From: Isoetes taiwanensis
Taxonomy: Eukaryota; Streptophyta; Lycopodiopsida; Isoetales; Isoetaceae
Length of the DNA stretch: 64,000 nt
Assembly (NCBI GenBank): GCA_021234155.1
Contig: JAJEKV010000100.1
Span: 1,342,116 to 1,406,115 of the forward strand
Reading direction: 5' to 3'
A model generated the notes under the pieces. It was not told where the DNA came from. It was given only the letters and a program-made list of their open reading frames with translations, and ran no database searches. The translations under genes and the position numbers were made by a program. Of the stretch, positions 10,789-22,399 are shown in pieces; within the stretch, counting starts at the first letter, position 1, and every line of letters begins with the position of its first letter.

Positions 10789-11318
10789 ATGGCCATGGAA
10801 TGTATGCTTCGACGCTTGAACCAGATTCAGGAGGAGATGAGGATTCAAGAGCAGAGAGATATGGAACCTGTCTTCACAAGTAAGGCTACACTCTGTAGTT
10901 TATAGACTTTATTGTATTTTCTCTATTTTCTAATCTATAGCTTGGTGTAGGAGCCGTCGAGGGCATGAGAAGGAAGGGAATCCTCCGTGAACCCCCTCCT
11001 CCACTCGAAGATGAGGACTATGAAACAACGATCCATCGGATGAAGGTGTTAAAGAAGTATGTGATTGGTGAGAAGGCACTGACCGAATTGCTAGGAACCA
11101 GTGAGCTGCCTAGCATGATGAGGGTGCTTCTTGAAAAGATGGTCAGGGTTTGGAAGCACCACAGGAAAAACAACATTAACATGATACTAGCGTCGACATG
11201 GCTGCCGCCAGACATACTTGACATGGAGCTATGGTTCAAAGGGGATGGACAAGTGGAGGACTTCACGATGGAAACCATAAGCCAAGCTCATGAGGAGTAT
11301 GCTGAATTGTTCAAGTGA
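10789..11318 (+). CDS. Small two-exon transposon-associated gene, unknown function (exons 10789-10879, 10951-11318)
   Basis: An ATG at 10789 (second Met at 10795) opens exon 1 with MECMLRRLNQIQEEMRIQEQ; a GTAAGG donor follows 10879 and a TGTAG acceptor ends at 10950. The join is in phase and gives RAVEGMRRKGILREPPPPLE. The predicted protein has 152 residues and stops at 11316-11318. Exon 1 looks like an amphipathic helix rich in Gln, Glu and Arg; exon 2 contains MRVLLEKMVRVWKHHRKN and STWLPPDILDMELWF. I know no matching family. It lies just downstream of the palindrome cluster and of a CACTA transposase remnant, so it may be an accessory gene of that element. It is one of the few undamaged spliced frames in the window. 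Confidence 0.6.
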
Positions 11319-11699
11319 TCTTTTGTTCAATAAACCTATATTTTGTACATTGTTATATTTTCTCTTGGGTACAATCTATCATTGATACATGCATGAACAT
11401 GATCTTCTGTTGGATCCCGCCTTCTTCAGTTCGATTTGCCATTTCGGAGCCTGAGGTTTCTGCGACATCTCGACTTAATTTGGTAGAACCAAATTTTCCG
11501 AGATTATTTGTGGTTTGGACTCTCCTGTAGCTCTTACAAATGGGACACTTCCATGTTCTAAATCTTTCAAATGCACATTCTTAGAAGTTTGTGATGGACA
11601 GTCAGCTTGGATTTTTTCTCCAACCTGACTGATAGAAGCAGCCACTAAATTTATGTTTCTTTGTGGCTTGAAGTCAACTGCATCTTCCAAATCAGCTCG
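11319..11699. other. Spacer before the satellite
   Basis: Contains a diverged stretch (TCGATTTGCCATTTCGGAGC near 11429) resembling part of the adjacent satellite unit. No gene seen. Confidence 0.5.
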
Positions 11700-14600
11700 A
11701 TTGCCTCGCAACGGGCTGCCCCGACGGTTCTAATGCTAACCCTTTGACCTAAACCTTCTCCGAAAATTCCGAAAATTGGGTCGTGTGCTGGAGATGAATT
11801 AGGGATCCAGCTGGCAAAAAATCAGCATTTATTTTCGTGCAATGCATTAATTACGAATTTATGAGTGTGTTGCCACTGCAAAAGCGCCCCCCGACTTCTA
11901 ATTGCCACATCGGGAGGAGGACAGGTCCAAACTCCGTTCCGTCAGTTCCCTTGCTATGCGTTCTCGGCGCGACTTCCGGCCACATTCCAGCCCGCAATGA
12001 GACCGGGACTCGGCCCCAAAGCGTAAACCCTTCTAGAGCACGGCAACCCACGGGGTTTACGTTTGGAGGCCCTCTCCTTGTCGGTCGGCCGGGACCTTGC
12101 GGCGTGTCTTGAAGTGGAGTTGGGGTGTTGGCCTTGAGCTTGGACCCTAAAATCCCTCCCGAGGCTGCTTGCCCCAAATTTTCTCTCCCAAGGCCTGGGG
12201 GAAGGGCGGGCAACCTCCCCTCTCCGGAACCACGATTTGGCTCTCCCAATGGACTCGAGCGTTGACATTGCCACTGGGGACCAAGTTCCGTGGGCGTAAG
12301 ACCGGGACTTCGGCCCCAAAACGTAAACCCTTCTAGAGCACGGCAACCCACGGGGTTTACGTTTGGAGGCCCTCTCCTTGTCGATTCGGTAGGGACTTTG
12401 CGCCATGTCTTGAAGTGGAGTTGGGGTGTTGGCCTTGAGAGCGGACACTAAAATCCCCAGGAAGGCTGCTTGCCCCGAATTTCCTCTACCCAAGGCCCTG
12501 GGGAAGGACAGGCAACCTCCCCTCACCGGAACCGCGATTTGGCTCTGCCAATGGACTCATAACGCCAACATTGCCCTGGGGACCAAGTTCCGTGGCCAGA
12601 AGACCAGGACTCGGCCCCCAAAACGTAAACCCTTCTAGAGCCTGGCAACCCACAGGGTTTACGTTTCGGAAACCCTCTCCTTGTCTGCTTCGGCCGGGAC
12701 CTTGCGCCATATCTTGAAGTGGAGTTGGGGTGTTGACGCCAGAGCGCGGACACTAAAATCCCTCCGGAAGCTGCTTGCCCCAAATTTCCTCTCCCCAAGG
12801 CCCTGGGGACGGACGGGCGACCTCCCCTCTCCGGAATCGCGATCTGGCTCGCCAATGAACTTCGAGCGTCGACATTGCCACGGGGACCAAGTTCCGTGGC
12901 CAGAAGACCACCCGAACTCCAAGAAGCGCCAAAGTAGCTGACTTCCATCACACTCGTAGTCAATTGGCCTAGGATGTGGATGCGGGATACTGTCGTGGAG
13001 GGCGTGAGTGTTTCTTTCTTTTGCAAAACCGACCTTATAACTTGCTCCCTAGGGTAATTTCGCCATTCCGGACGATTTGGCAGGGTCGATTTGCCATTCC
13101 GGAGCCTCCCCGGTGCCCGAACGACAAAACAGTGCGGTTTCTACAAGGCCGACATCAGGACGCCCCGCGGTTTGACAAGTTCTCCCGGACCGATCCGGAA
13201 TCTTTTGGGCCTTCCCGAAGAGGGGCCCATGAACGGAGGATCCAACGGTCGGATAGGGGAACCGGGCTCCGGGAGGGTGGTCATTAGCGTGCAGCCCCCC
13301 GGGGGAGCGCTGCCAGGAAGGGCTGCCTCGGGAACTTTTTTGGATCCCGCCTCCTGGGGTCCGGACTCTCCCCTCTTGTGAGGGATCCCTGCAAGGTCCT
13401 GGCCTCGTTTGACTTGGGGAAGGGTGCCAGCTCGGTTGCCCTGCAACGAGCTGCCCCGACCGTTCTAATGCTAACCCTTTGACCCGAAAATTCCGAAAAT
13501 TGGGCCGTGTGCTGGAGATGAATTAGGGATCCAGCTGGCAAAAAATCGGAATTTATTTTCGTGCAATGCATTAATTGCGAATTTACGAATGTCTTGCCAC
13601 TGCAAAAGCGCCCCCGACTTCTACTTGCCACATCGGGAGGAGGACATGCCCAAACTCCGCTCCCGTCGGTTCCCCTTGCTCCGTATTCTCGGCCGCCGCT
13701 TCGGCCAGTCCCAAGTGCACGCAGGACCGGGACTCGCCCCCAAAGCGGAAACCCTTCTAGAGCCTGGCAACCCACAGGGTTTACGTTTCGGAGGCCCTCT
13801 CGTTGTCAGATTCGGCCGGGACCTTGCGCCATGTCTTGAAGTGGAGTTGGGGTGTTGACGCCCGAGCGCGGACACTAAAATCCCTCTGGAAGCTCCTTGC
13901 CCCAAATTTCCTCTCCCCAAGGCCCTGGGGACGGACGGGCGACCTCCCCTCTTCGGAATCGCGATCTGGCTCTGCCAATGGACTCAGAACGTCGACATTG
14001 CCCTGGGGATCAAGTTCCGTGGCCAGAAGACCACCCGAACTCCAAGAAGCGCAAAAGTAGCTCACTTCCATCACACTCGTAGTCAATTGGCCTAGGATGT
14101 GGATGCGGGATACTGTCGTGGAGGGCATGAGTGTTTCTTTATTTTGCAAAACCGACCTTATAACTTGCTCCCTAGGGTAATTTTGCCATTCCGGATGATT
14201 TGGCAGGGTCGATTTGCCATTCTGTAGCCTCCCCGGTGCCCGAACGACAAAACAGTGCGGTTTCTACAAGGCCGACATCGGGGCGCCAGCGGTTTGACAA
14301 GTTCTCGGGACCGATCCGAATCTTTTGGGCCTTCGAAGAGGGGCCCATGAAGCGGAGGATCCAACGGTCGGATAGAGGGGAACCGGCCCGGGAGGGTGGT
14401 CATTAGCGTGCAGCCCCGGGGGGAGCGCTGCGAGGAAGGGCTGCCTCGGGAACTTTTTTGGATCCCGCCTCACGGGGTCCCGGACTCTCCCCTCTTGTGA
14501 GGGATCCCCGCAAGGTCCTGGCCTCGTTTGACTTGGGGAAGGGTGCCGGCTCGGTTGCCGCAGCGGGCTGCCCCCGGACCGTTCTAATGCTAACCCTTTG

Positions 14601-17292
14601 GCGTAGACCTTCTCAGAAAATTCCGAAAATTGGGCGTGCTTTGGAGATGAATTAGGGATCCGGTGGCAAAAAAATCGAATTTATTTTCGCGGCAATGCAT
14701 TAATTGCGAATTTCGAATGTCTTGCCACCGCAAAGCGCCCCCGACTTCTACTTGCCACATCGGGAGGAGGACATGCCCAAACTCCGCTCCGTCGGTTCCC
14801 CTTGCTCCGTATTCTCGGTGGCTTTGCTTCTCGGCCAGGTCCCAAGTGCAACAGACTAGGACTCGGCCCCCAAAACGGAAACCCTTCTAGAGCCTGGCAA
14901 CCCACAGGGTTTACGTTTCGGAGGCCCTCTCGTTGTCAGATTCGGCCGGGACCTTGCGCCATGTCTTGAAGTGGAGTTGGGGTGTTGACGCTCGAAAAGT
15001 GACGGACACTAAAATCCCCGGGAAGGCGCTTGCCCCAAATTTCCTCTCCCCAAGGCCCGAAGGGGCCGGACCAGGCGACCTCCCCTCTTGAATCGCGACC
15101 GGCTCGCCAATGGACTCGAACGTCGACATTGCCACGGGGATCAAGTTCCGCGGGCGAAGACCACCCGAACTCCAAGAAGCGCCAAAAGTAGCTCACTTCC
15201 ATCACACTCGTAGTCAATTGGCCTAGGATGTGGATGCGGGATACTGTCGTGGAGGGCATGAGTGTTTCTTTATTTTGCAAAACCGACCTTATAACTTGCT
15301 CCCTAGGGTAATTTTGCCATTCCGGACGATTTGGCAGGGTCGATTTGCCATTCTGTAGCCTCCCCGGTGCCCGAACGACAAAACAGTGCGGTTTCTACAA
15401 GGCCGACATCAGGACGCCCCGCGGTTTGACAAGTTCTCCCGGACCGATCCGGAATCTTTTGGGCCTTCCCGAAGAGGGGCCCATGAACGGAGGATCCAAC
15501 GGTCGGATAGGGGAACCGGGCTCCGGGAGGGTGGTCATTAGCGTGCAGCCCCGGGGGGAGCGCTGCCAGGAAGGGCTGCCTCGGGAACTTTTTTGGATCC
15601 CGCCTCCTGGGGTCCGGACTCTCCCCTCTTGTGAGGGATCCCTGCAAGGTCCTGGCCTCGTTTGACTTGGGGAAGGGTGCCAGCTCGGTTGCCCTGCAAC
15701 GGGCTGCCCCGACCGTTCTAATGCTAACCCTTTGACGTAGACCTTCTCCGAAAATTCCGAAAATTGGAGCGTGTGCTGGAGATGAATTAGGGATCCAGCT
15801 GGCAAAAAATCGGAATTTATTTTCGTGCAATGCATTAATTGCGAATTTACGAATGTCTTGCCACTGCAAAAGCGCCCCCCGACTTCTACTTGCCACATCG
15901 GGAGGAGGACATGCCCAAACTCCGCTCCGTCAGTTCCCCTTGCTCCGTATTCTCGGCTCTGCCGCTTCGGCCAGATCCCAAGTGCAACGGACCAAGACTC
16001 GCCCCCCAAAGCGCAAACCCTTCTAGAGCACGGCAACCCACGGGGTTTACGTTTGAGAGGCCCTCTCCTTGTCGGTCGTAGGGACCTTTGCTTGGCGTGT
16101 CTTGAAGTGGAGTTGGGGTGTTGGCCTTGAGCCTTGGACACTAAAATCCCCCGGGAGGCTGCTTGCCCACGAATTTCCCTCTCCCCAAGGCCACGGGGAA
16201 GGGCGGGCAACCTCCCCTCTCGGAACCATGATCTGGCTGCCAATGGACTCGAACACCAACATTGCCACAGGGACCAAGTTCAGGTGGCGGAAGACCGGGA
16301 CTTCGGCCCCAAAGCGTAAACCCTTCTAGAGCACGGCAGCCCACGGGGTTTACGTTTGGAGGCCCTCTCCTTGTCAAAACCGGGTAGGGACCTTGCGCCA
16401 TGTCTTGAAGTGGAGTTGGTGTTGGCCTTGAGCCTTGGACACTAAAATCCCTCAGGAACACCTTGCCCCAAATTTCCTCTCCCAAGGCCCTGGGGGACGG
16501 GCCAGGCGACCTCCCCTCTCAGGAATCGCGATCGGCTCGCCAATGGACTCAGAACGTCGACATTGCCACGGGGACCAAGTTAAAGGTGGCGGAAGACCAC
16601 CCGAACTCCAAGAAGCGCCAAAGTAGCTCACTTCCATCACACTCGTAGTCAATTGGCCTAGGATGTGGATGCGGGATACTGTCGTGGAGGGCGTGAGTGT
16701 TTCTTTCTTTTGCAAAACCGAACTTGTAACTTGCTCCTAGGGTAATTTCGCCATTCTGGACGATTTGGCAGGGTCGATTTGCCATTCCGGAGCCTCCCCG
16801 GTGCCCGAACGTCAAAACAGTGCGGTTTCTACAAGTCCGACATCAGGATGCCCCGCGGTTTGACAAGTTCTCCCGGACCGATCTGGAATCTTTTGGGCCT
16901 TCCCGAAGAGGGGCCCCTGAACGGAGGATCCAACGGTCGGATAGGGGAACCGGGCTCCGGGAGGGTGGTCATTAGCGTGCAGCCCCGGGGGGAGCGCTGC
17001 CAGGAAGGGCTGCCTCGGGAACTTTTTTGGATCCCGCCTCCTGGGTCCGGACTCTCCCTTCTTATGAGGGATCCCTGCAAGGTCCTGGCCTCGTTTGACT
17101 TGGGGAAGGGTGCCAGCTCGGTGGCTCTGCAACGGGCTGCCCCGACCGTTCTAATGCTAACCCTTTGACCTAGACCTTCTCCGAAAATTCCGAAAATTGG
17201 AGCGTGTGCTGGAGATGAATTAGGGATCCAGCTGGCAAAAAATTGGAATTTATTTTCGTGCAATGCATTAATTACGAATTTATGAATGTCTT
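11700..17292. repeat. GC-rich composite satellite, four long units with variable inner repeats
   Basis: The anchor GAGATGAATTAGGGATCC recurs at 11791, 13515, 14644, 15779 and 17212, giving periods of 1724, 1129, 1135 and 1433 bp. The differences are close to multiples of 300 bp because each unit contains 3, 1, 1 and 2 copies of an inner repeat (anchor TCTTGAAGTGGAGTT at 12107, 12408, 12712, 13834, 14964, 16100 and 16403). The period therefore fits about 835 + n x 300. Many open frames cross it on both strands, but they follow the repeat units and look like no protein. The array stops abruptly near 17292. Confidence 0.92.
12018..12364. repeat. Representative inner ~300-bp satellite unit with hairpin-forming ends
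   Basis: At the junction of inner units AACGTAAACCC and GGGGTTTACGTT face each other across about 20 bases (for example 12319-12363). The inverted pair recurs, with decay in some copies, at other inner-unit junctions such as 12620-12666 and 13740-13790. Confidence 0.7.
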
Positions 17293-17379
17293 GCTTCAAC
17301 ATTATTATACTTCAACATTATTGGTATTATACTTCAACATTATTGGATTCGTAGCTATAAATTCTTTCAGCTTGCTTTC

Positions 17380-17870
17380 ACTTCTCACTTTTCACCTCGC
17401 TACTTGATCTCGATCCTTGCTTCTTGCTCCTTCATCTTCCTTGTTCCTTGATTTTCTTGCTACTTGATCCTCCTTGTTCCTTGATCTTCTTGCTTTTGAT
17501 CTTCCTTGTTCCTTGATCTTCTTGCTACTTGATCTTCCTTGTTCATTGCTTCTTGCTACTTGATCTTGATCCTTGTTCCTTGCTACTTCATTCCCGTGCT
17601 CCTTGCTATAATCTTGTTCCTTGCTCTTGATCTTGATACTTGATCTTGTCCCTTGCTACTTGATCTTGCTCCTTGATCTTCTTTGCTACTTGATCTTCTT
17701 GCTACTTGGTCTTCCTTGTTCATTGCTCCTTGCTACTTGATCTTGATCCTTGTTCCTTGATACTTCATACCTCTGCTCCTTGCTACTTGATCTTGTTCCT
17801 TGCTCTTGATCTTGCTACTTGCTTTGCTTGCTCGTGTTCCTTGCTCCGGCTTCGGTGATCCTTGCTTGCT
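17380..17870. repeat. Degenerate pyrimidine-rich minisatellite
   Basis: Irregular copies of CTTGCTACTTGATCTTCC and CTTGTTCCTTGATCTT follow one another for nearly 500 bp. The minus-strand frame in it is an artefact of low complexity. Confidence 0.9.
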
Positions 17871-18614
17871 TTTGCAAATGATTGGACCCAATCCTCCCCG
17901 GGCTACTCGAGGAAGGCACGCAAGCATGCCCAGTTAAGTTCTCAGGCGGCCTGGAATGGATGAGCTATGGGACCATTTCTTGGAGTGGAGGTTGCGCCCA
18001 CAGTCCCACCAAGGAGCTTACAATGGAGTTGATCAACTTCATTCGAGCGATTTGATTGTGGTCATGAGCCACCGATGGAATTAATCCATCCGGAATGTTA
18101 TAGGAGACTTCAAGAATGAGGGGAATGCTTGAACCCCCTCCTTATCCGGGACGAGATGCTACATCCGGTTGAGGCCTCTTCTTCGTCTTTGGATATTTAG
18201 CACACTCTCGGATGCATACATATCGAGTTCATTCATGAAATTTCTAAGGGACATATGTATGGCCTTATTAGGGTGTACTACAACGCGTGTACAACGGTTT
18301 TGTGGAGTTGGGTCCGCTCTTCTTTTCGTGAGTATTATCCTATGGAATTACTTTTCTAATGACTAGGTACCCCATATGGTGGGAAGAATCAGCCGGGAAG
18401 AGCGTGAGCTCTTGACTCCTAACCCGGATGCATGGGTTACACCTCGCTTAAGGGGAAAGGGGGAGGGGAAGGGAAGGGGTTAGGAACCTCGGGGAAGGTT
18501 ACTAGGGACATACATAGTTCATACTTTGGTCTCTATTGTGTTTGGAAGTTGGTATATGATACCGTGGTATTATGTTCTCTAAATATTCATGTATGTATGA
18601 TACACGGGTACTGC
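17871..18614. other. Unassigned intergenic sequence
   Basis: No reading frame or RNA gene I can support; a short G-rich stretch (GGGGAAAGGGGGAGGGGAAG) lies near 18450-18480. Confidence 0.5.
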
Positions 18615-18745
18615 ACGTGTATACAACCCCTGCATAAGGTCTATGATACGAGGTAACCGCATTAACGTGTATACAACCCTGCATAAGGTCTATGATACGA
18701 AGTATCGTAGCGTGTATACAACCCCTGCATAAGGTCTATATAACC
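18615..18745. repeat. Tandem repeat, three copies of a ~46-50-bp unit
   Basis: CGTGTATACAACC(C)CTGCATAAGGTCTAT occurs at about 18617, 18666 and 18711, the first two followed by GATACGA. Confidence 0.9.
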
Positions 18746-19059
18746 CCCATAATAAAAAATTCCAGTTTACTAAAAATTTTCCCATTATAATGAAATTGTG
18801 CTTGTATGGACTCATTATGGAGTGTACGAAATTGAATATCTCGAACTTGAAATTCAAGGCTTCAAACATCAAATCATAACACAGTTACATTCCACAGTGC
18901 AGAAACAAAGAATATAAGTAGTAGTCTGGCGCATAATTGCTTCTAGAACTTTCATCAATCAAAAGCACAGTGCATCGAACAATTCAAACCTTGAAATTGG
19001 CGAGGCACAGTCACGCTCAGTCGAAGCCAGCTTGATAAAACAACGACATATGCTTGGAA

Positions 19060-19202
19060 CATCATCAAAAGACGAAACATTATTACCAAGGGATTCCCGA
19101 AATTGCACGATTCCCGAAATTGTGGCTCCTTTTAATAACATCATCAAAAGACGAAACATCATCAAAAGACGAAACGTCATCAAAAGACGAAACATTATTA
19201 CC
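19060..19202. repeat. ~20-bp tandem repeat CATCAAAAGACGAAA
   Basis: One copy near 19064 and three in tandem at about 19142-19193, ending in ATTATTACCAAG, which is also found after the first copy, so a larger block was duplicated too. Confidence 0.85.
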
Positions 19203-19399
19203 AAGTGATGACTGAAGTGGCTGGCAAGCTTGATTTAGTATGAAAGTATGCAAGTGAAGCTCAATGGTGCACAAGCCTGGTTTATTAAAGTGGATAGATA
19301 AACAAGGATGGAGAGAAATCTAAGTGGATAGATAAACAAGGATAGATAAAATACATAAGTAATGAAACAAATCTAAGTTGCTAATAATATTAACTTAAA

Positions 19400-20338
19400 A
19401 AAAAGGACACGTCGTTTGGAACCGAAACATCGTTATAAACGTCGTTCAACGAAAATTACAGACGTCGTATAAAAAAAAGATTGCTAATAATAATAACTTA
19501 ATTAAAAAAAAAAAGACACGTCGTTATAAACCAAAACGTCGTCAAATGAAAGCATAGGGCGGGCTCTAGAATAGGTATAACTTAACTGTCCAAATCCGGT
19601 ACTGACAACAAATTAATTGCCGTGGCGGTCACATTCGTATGGACTCATTATGGAGTGTACGAAATTGAATATCTCGAACTCGAAATTCAAGGTGAGTAGG
19701 ATATGTTATATTAAGGTGATTTATTTCTTTGAAGGGTCTATCTTGTGCCACCACAATATAGATAAAAAAACATAAGTAATAAAAAAAATAGATCTAAGTT
19801 GGTAACTTAATTAAAAAAAAAAAAAAACACGTCGGTATACAGATTGGCGTCGTTATAGAGATCGTTTAACGACTATTACAGATGTCGTATAAAAAAAAGA
19901 TTGCTAATAATAATAACTTAATTAAAAAAAAAGACACGTCGTTATAAACTAAAACGTCGTCAAATGAAAGCATAGGGCGGGCTCTAGAATAGGTATAACT
20001 TAACTGTCCAAATCCGGTACTGACAACAAATTAATTGCCGTGGCGGTCACATTCGTATGGACTCATTATGGAGTGTACGAAATTGAATATCTCGAACTCG
20101 AAATTCAAGGTGAGTAGGATATGTTATATTAAAGTGATTTATTTCTTTGAAGGATCTATCTTGTGCCACCACAATATAGATAAAAAACATAAGTAATAAA
20201 ACAAATAGATCTAAGTTGGTAACTTAATAAAAAAAAAAGGACACGCCAAGATTATCTGATTGGCGGCGTCGTTATAGACGTCGTTTAACGACTATTACAG
20301 ACGTCGTTTAACGACGTCACGACGTCGTTTAACGACGT
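19400..20338. repeat. 420-bp duplicated blocks with palindromic GTCGTT motifs
   Basis: GATTGCTAATAATAATAACT at 19479 recurs at 19899, and the following sequence (GGGCGGGCTCTAGAATAGGT, then ATGGACTCATTATGGAGTGT) matches over the whole 420-bp unit. The last segment also has an extra copy at about 18805-18860. Each unit edge carries GTCGTT...AACGAC motifs, degraded on the left and intact at 20278-20338. Confidence 0.88.
20278..20338. promoter_or_regulatory. Palindrome cluster upstream of the plus-strand gene region
   Basis: ACGTCGTTTAACGACGT at 20301-20317 and again at 20322-20338, 21 bp apart, with a partial copy (ACGTCGTTTAACGAC) at 20278. This is the same arm sequence and the same 21-bp spacing as at 10590-10627, with T instead of A at the centre. 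AGCCGGCTTTTCCGCC follows and a similar GGCCGGCTTTC follows the first cluster, so a longer block is shared. Confidence 0.7.
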
Positions 20339-20569
20339 CTGTAACTTTTTATCAGAAACAGAGCCGGCTTTTCCGCCGCCTATTTTTTTTGGTTCTAAGC
20401 GGCTGGAGGAGCGTTTTTCGTGGCGATTTTTGACGCGGATCATCCTTGCGGTCCTTTCCAAGCTTCAAGCAAGCATCCAAAGGTATTTTAATGGATCAAT
20501 CAACTCTATTTTTGAATTAGGCTTGTTGTTTGATAGATTTAGGGCTTCTTGTTTTTTCTTGTTTGTTTT

Positions 20570-20872
20570 CAATCCATCCCATTTCTATCCTCCTCTTCTT
20601 TCCATCCTTGTTTTTCTTCAATCCATTTCGCCAAATAAATTGGTATGAATCGAATCCTCCTCCTTCTTCTTCCAATCTTCTTCCAATCATTGGTTTTTTC
20701 CTTCTAATCTTCCGTTCTTCCAATCTTCTATTCATTTTCTTCTTCTTCTTCTTCTTCTTCATCACTTTCTCATTCTATTCAATCTTTCTTTCCTATCTCC
20801 CCTTTCTTCTTCTTCTTCTATTTCTTCTTCTTCTATTTCTTCTTCTTCTTCCTCTTCTATTTTTTTTTTCCA
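20570..20872. repeat. Pyrimidine-rich tract with (TTC)n
   Basis: Long run of CTT/TTC units; the frame through it is low complexity (Phe, Leu, Ser) and is not treated as a gene. Confidence 0.9.
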
Positions 20873-20881
20873 TGGAAGAAG

Positions 20882-20968
20882 AGGGGACGTCGTTGAAAGA
20901 CGAGGCCCATTCTTCCTCTATTTTTTATTACAAGAAGGGGACGTCGTTGAAAGACGAGGCCCCTTCTT
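20882..20968. repeat. 54-bp direct repeat with GGGACGTCGTTGAAAGACGA
   Basis: GGGACGTCGTTGAAAGACGA occurs at about 20885 and again at about 20939, a variant of the window's palindrome family with one arm changed. Confidence 0.8.
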
Positions 20969-21239
20969 TTTATGTTCTTCCTTTTTTTTATTTTTTTGTT
21001 TTTATATGTCAATATATAGTTCTTTTTAATGAACAATGTAAATAGTTTTAATGTCAATGATCTTTTTAACGTGAATGGTCTTTTTGTTTCGTTTTTTTTA
21101 TTTCTTTATTTATGTAAGTTTTCTAATTATTGAATGCCTTTATTTTTTTGCATGTACACTAATAACAAAATGCGTCGCTCTTGGAAATCGTTTTTCGCAG
21201 CTCGAAGACATTCTAGGTAAGAATTTGAGTTTGAGTAGG

Positions 21240-21625
21240 AGAATAAAATGTTAATGTTTTATTTAGGTTAAAAAAAAACTTGGGGAGACTTGGACAAGGG
21301 CATGGTCGGCTCCGCCTTGAGTGGAGAAGACTAGGTGTTCCGGGTCCAAGCTCACCGTTTACTCTTGTAATTTTATTGATTAATGTATTTAGATTAAGAA
21401 AAAAATGGGGAGACTTGGACAAGGGCATGGTCGGCTCCGCCTTGAGTGGAGAAGACTAGGTGTTTCGGGTCCAAGCTCACCGTTTACTCTTGTAATTTTA
21501 TTGATTAATGTATTTAGTTTAGAAAAAATTGGGGAGACTTGGACAAGGGCATGGTCGGCTCCGCCTTGAGTGGAGAAGACTAGGTGTTCCGGGTCCAAGC
21601 TCACCGCCTACTCTTGTTTATTTTT
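21240..21625. repeat. Three tandem copies of a 124-125-bp unit
   Basis: TGGGGAGACTTGGACAAGGG recurs at 21281, 21406 and 21530, each followed by GCATGGTCGGCTCCGCC and a TTTATTGATTAATGTATTTAG-like joint. Copies differ by a few bases. Confidence 0.95.
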
Positions 21626-21923
21626 TTTATTAATATATCAATAAATAGAAATCTTTACGGGATTAAACAAGGGCAGGGTTTTTGAAAAAAATTGCATTAT
21701 TGATTTTCGGGTTTCTAGTTAAGAATGTTGTTTTTTAAAAATGTTAGGGATGTCAAAGAAACACTGATGTGGAGTGGTTAAGAGCAAGAAAAAATTTCAA
21801 TAGTTGGTTTTTAAAAAAAAATTAAAAGGGAAACTAACTCTTAAGAAAGTAGGTAAAGATTCATAATGAAGGTTTGAAAAAAGTCACAAAGCAAGATTAA
21901 TGAATCTAAATTGGTTTGTAGAT

Positions 21924-22321
21924 ATGGCCCCGAGTGTGAAGACACAAATGATTAGTGAGATTAGACGCGTGGTCATAAATGAGATATGTGCTAACGAAAG
22001 TCCCGATAGGGAGATGCAACCGGTCAGCGTGTCGACCATTTTGTCAGACATGTGAAAAGGAAGTGCCAATTTGAGTTAGCACAAAAATGGCCAGGTCAAG
22101 AAGAAATGTTGACTTCTCTCCTTGACACACATGTAAAGCCAATGATTGGAAACCCCATGGATGAACTGAAGACATGTTTGAAGCATTCAGTGCAGCTTAA
22201 AAGTCCTAATGCCGAGGCTCGTGTCAAGGAATGGGTAGCTTCATGGAATTGCTCAAAGAAGCGACGTGCAGATCACAAGAACATCATTGCGGATCTCAAT
22301 GCACGCCGTCGGTTGAGGTAA
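21924..22321 (+). pseudogene. Transposon-associated reading frame of unknown family, one frameshift
   Basis: ATG at 21924 opens MAPSVKTQMISEIRRVVINE, ending at TGA 22053-22055. The frame one base over continues at once with KRKCQFELAQKWPGQEEMLT, then AEARVKEWVASWNCSKKRRA, to 22321. The two halves probably form one protein of about 130 residues broken by an indel near 22050. It is basic and looks helical at the C-terminus. I do not recognise it. It precedes the kinase-fold pseudogene by 80 bp on the same strand. Confidence 0.45.
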
Positions 22322-22399
22322 TTAAAAATGCTTTGCATCGTGGGGAAGCTCTAGTGGGAGCGGGGGCCTAGCAAGGCCCACTTTTCTTTGGAGAATCAC

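Noticed and set aside
11851-17302. Many long open frames on both strands in the satellite (up to 282 codons)
   Set aside because: They recur with the repeat units on both strands, shift between copies and show no domain; GC-rich repeats lack stop codons by chance.
17733-17927. Lys/Gln-rich minus-strand frame
   Set aside because: Translation of the CTTGATC minisatellite.
20530-21045. 171-codon Phe/Leu/Ser-rich frame
   Set aside because: Produced by the TTC/CTT tract; no real protein character.
18615-21625. CRISPR-like array
   Set aside because: Repeats are adjacent tandem units without unique spacers of constant length, and the context is a plant genome.
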